DNA from: Rhodospirillaceae bacterium
GTDB lineage: Bacteria; Pseudomonadota; Alphaproteobacteria; SP197
Direction of reading: 5' to 3'
Assembly (NCBI GenBank): GCA_018700655.1
Contig: JABIUG010000039.1
Location: forward strand, 1-6,906
DNA: 6,906 nt
Shown: positions 5,352-6,906 of the stretch, piece by piece
Position numbering within the stretch: the stretch's first letter is position 1
Layout of the letters: each line of letters starts with the position of its first letter
Made by a program: the position numbers and the translations under genes
The notes under the pieces: model-generated
Databases searched by the model: none
Told to the model about the DNA's origin: nothing
The model's input: the letters and a program-made list of their open reading frames with translations, nothing else

Positions 5352-6906
5352 ATGTCGGAGCGTTTCGACTTCATTATTGTCGGTGCCGGTTCAGCCGGTT
5401 GTGTCATGGCCAACCGGCTGAGCGAGGATCCCAAAACCAGGGTGCTTCTGCTCGAGGCCGGTGGCGAAGACAGAAATCTCTATATCAAGATCCCCGCCGG
5501 GTTCATCGACGTGGTGAACCAGTCCGACATCCAGTGGCCTTATGTCAGCGAACCCGAACCACAGCTCAACAACCGGCGCATGTGGCAGCAGCGCGGCAAG
5601 GTGCTGGGCGGTTCGTCGTCGATCAACGCGATGATGTACATGCGCGGCAAGGCGCTCGATTACGACAACTGGGCCGAGATGGGTGCGACCGGCTGGTCCT
5701 ATGCTGATGTCCTGCCCTATTTCCGCCGCTCGGAGACCTTTGACCAGGGTTCCGACCCCTATCGCGGCGATGCCGGTCCGCTGGGCGTGCAGGCCGGCGG
5801 CAAGGATTCGCCGCTGTTCGATGCCTTCATCAAAGCCGGGATCGAGGCCGGTTACCCGGCCAACCCCGATCTCAACGGACGCCAGCAGGAGGGCTTCGGC
5901 CCGGCCGACAGCACGGTCTGGCAGGGGCGGCGTTCGAGCACCGCGAAATGTTTCCTCCATCCCGTGCGCCAGCGCCCCAATCTGGAAGTCCGGACCCGGG
6001 CGCACACAACCCGGTTGTTGATCGAGGAACGCCGGGCGACCGGAGTGATCTACCAACGCGGTGGCCGGAGCCATGAAGCCCATGCCGAGCAAGAGGTCAT
6101 CCTGTGCGGTGGTGCGATCAACACGCCACAGCTCCTGATGCTTTCAGGCATCGGGCCGGCGGCCCATCTGGCCGAACACGGCATCGAAGCAGTGCACGAC
6201 CTGCCGGGCGTCGGCGCCAACCTGATGGATCATCTCTGCGTCTACATGCACTGGGAATGCAAGGCACCGGTCAGCATGCAGAACCACATCCGGGCACCGC
6301 GCCGCTGGCTCACCGGCATGCAATGGTTGCTGTTCAAGAAGGGAGTTGCCGCGCGCACCCAGGGCGAAGCCGTGGGCTTTTTGCGCAGCGCAGCCGGCAT
6401 CCAATGGCCCGACGTGCAGATCGATTTCGTGCCCGCAGCTTTCCTCGAAGACATGTCGGTCGCGCCCGTGCCCCACGCCTTCTCGGCCCATCTGGGCCCG
6501 CTCCGGCCAAAGAGCAGAGGAAAGATCGGGCTGCGCTCGTCTGATCCCCGCGAGATGCCCAGCATCTTCTTCAACTATCTCGCTTGCGAGGAGGACTGGC
6601 AGGACATGCGCGCATCGATCGCGCTCACCCGGGAGGTTTTCCGGCAACCGGCCTTCGACGCCTATCGGGCCGGAGAAATGCTGCCGGGCGACGACGCCAC
6701 GAGCCAGGACGCGATCGACTCCTTCGTTCGTGACACCGCCACGACCAACTTCCATGTCAGCGGCACCTGCCGCATGGGCAACGACGCCATGGCCGTGCTT
6801 GATCCCGAATGCCGCGTGCGCGGGATCGAGGATCTGCGGGTCGCCGATACCTCCGTCATGCCCCGGATCACCAGCGGCAACACCAATGCCCCGACCATCA
6901 TGATCG
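5352..6906 (+). CDS. GMC-family FAD-dependent oxidoreductase, choline dehydrogenase-like (3' end cut by window)
   Basis: The frame opens at ATG 5352 (MSERFDFIIVGAGSAG) and remains open to the window edge, giving 518 residues. Relatives run to about 530-560, so only a short C-terminal tail is missing. FAD-binding GAGSAG is at 11-16 with Glu35 in LLLEAGG. GMC signature 1 (RGKVLGGSSSIN, 81-92) and signature 2 (GGAINTPQLLMLSGIG, 253-268) are both intact. The catalytic His468 lies in NFHVSGTCRMG, and GNTNAPT (509-515) supplies the Asn partner. It would oxidise an alcohol to an aldehyde with FAD. Choline to betaine aldehyde fits the carnitine/betaine neighbours, but many bacterial GMC enzymes annotated this way use other alcohols, so betA is not assigned. 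GGGA at 5344-5347 is a close, modest ribosome binding site. A competing out-of-frame ATG at 5342 is not the start. It is transcribed away from the dioxygenase gene. Confidence 0.92.
   Translation, partial: MSERFDFIIVGAGSAGCVMANRLSEDPKTRVLLLEAGGEDRNLYIKIPAGFIDVVNQSDIQWPYVSEPEPQLNNRRMWQQRGKVLGGSSSINAMMYMRGKALDYDNWAEMGATGWSYADVLPYFRRSETFDQGSDPYRGDAGPLGVQAGGKDSPLFDAFIKAGIEAGYPANPDLNGRQQEGFGPADSTVWQGRRSSTAKCFLHPVRQRPNLEVRTRAHTTRLLIEERRATGVIYQRGGRSHEAHAEQEVILCGGAINTPQLLMLSGIGPAAHLAEHGIEAVHDLPGVGANLMDHLCVYMHWECKAPVSMQNHIRAPRRWLTGMQWLLFKKGVAARTQGEAVGFLRSAAGIQWPDVQIDFVPAAFLEDMSVAPVPHAFSAHLGPLRPKSRGKIGLRSSDPREMPSIFFNYLACEEDWQDMRASIALTREVFRQPAFDAYRAGEMLPGDDATSQDAIDSFVRDTATTNFHVSGTCRMGNDAMAVLDPECRVRGIEDLRVADTSVMPRITSGNTNAPTIMI

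Noticed and set aside
5342..5707. A 121-residue frame starting 10 bp before the GMC start
   Set aside because: It is out of frame with the GAGSAG and signature-1 motifs and has no family resemblance.

Overview
The window is a GC-rich bacterial chromosome segment. Its codon use, short intergenic gaps and protein families suggest an alphaproteobacterium, perhaps Rhodospirillales-like or a marine relative. That placement is an inference from style; no phylogenetic marker is present. It reads as an accessory catabolic region centred on quaternary-amine (carnitine/betaine) metabolism.

Region 1 (1-2031, + strand) is a tight three-gene operon. It holds the 3' part of a class II aldolase/adducin-family gene, a well-supported L-carnitine dehydrogenase, and a hot-dog thioesterase of the type that releases glycine betaine from betainyl-CoA. 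The thioesterase overlaps the dehydrogenase by 8 nt; in some relatives the two are one fused protein.

Region 2 (2032-3580, + strand) looks like a self-contained transcription unit. It has an AT-rich promoter carrying a 26-bp near-perfect operator palindrome, a strong Shine-Dalgarno, a PotD-like ABC substrate-binding protein gene broken by a -1 frameshift just after its signal peptide, and a 17-bp perfect inverted repeat after the stop. It is followed by a decayed remnant of a second copy of the thioesterase 3' end (64 of 77 aligned bases identical, with a frameshift). The binding-protein unit is therefore bracketed by two versions of the same sequence. This is the least expected structure in the window.

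Region 3 (3580-6906) holds an SDR oxidoreductase (+), a convergent phytanoyl-CoA dioxygenase-family Fe(II)/2-oxoglutarate enzyme (-), and a GMC-family, choline-dehydrogenase-like flavoprotein (+) that runs off the right edge. The SDR and dioxygenase genes meet tail to tail at a hairpin that contains both stop codons. The dioxygenase and GMC genes diverge from a 68-bp gap.

Working together (inference): carnitine or a related amine could be bound by the PotD-like protein and oxidised by the dehydrogenase, and its CoA product hydrolysed to glycine betaine by the thioesterase. The GMC enzyme would oxidise choline or another alcohol. The 3-dehydrocarnitine-cleaving enzyme and the ABC permease/ATPase genes are not in the window. 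I see no RNA gene, CRISPR array, transposase or phage gene, and no demonstrably new system. The items most worth checking are the duplicated thioesterase remnant, the operator and the frameshift.
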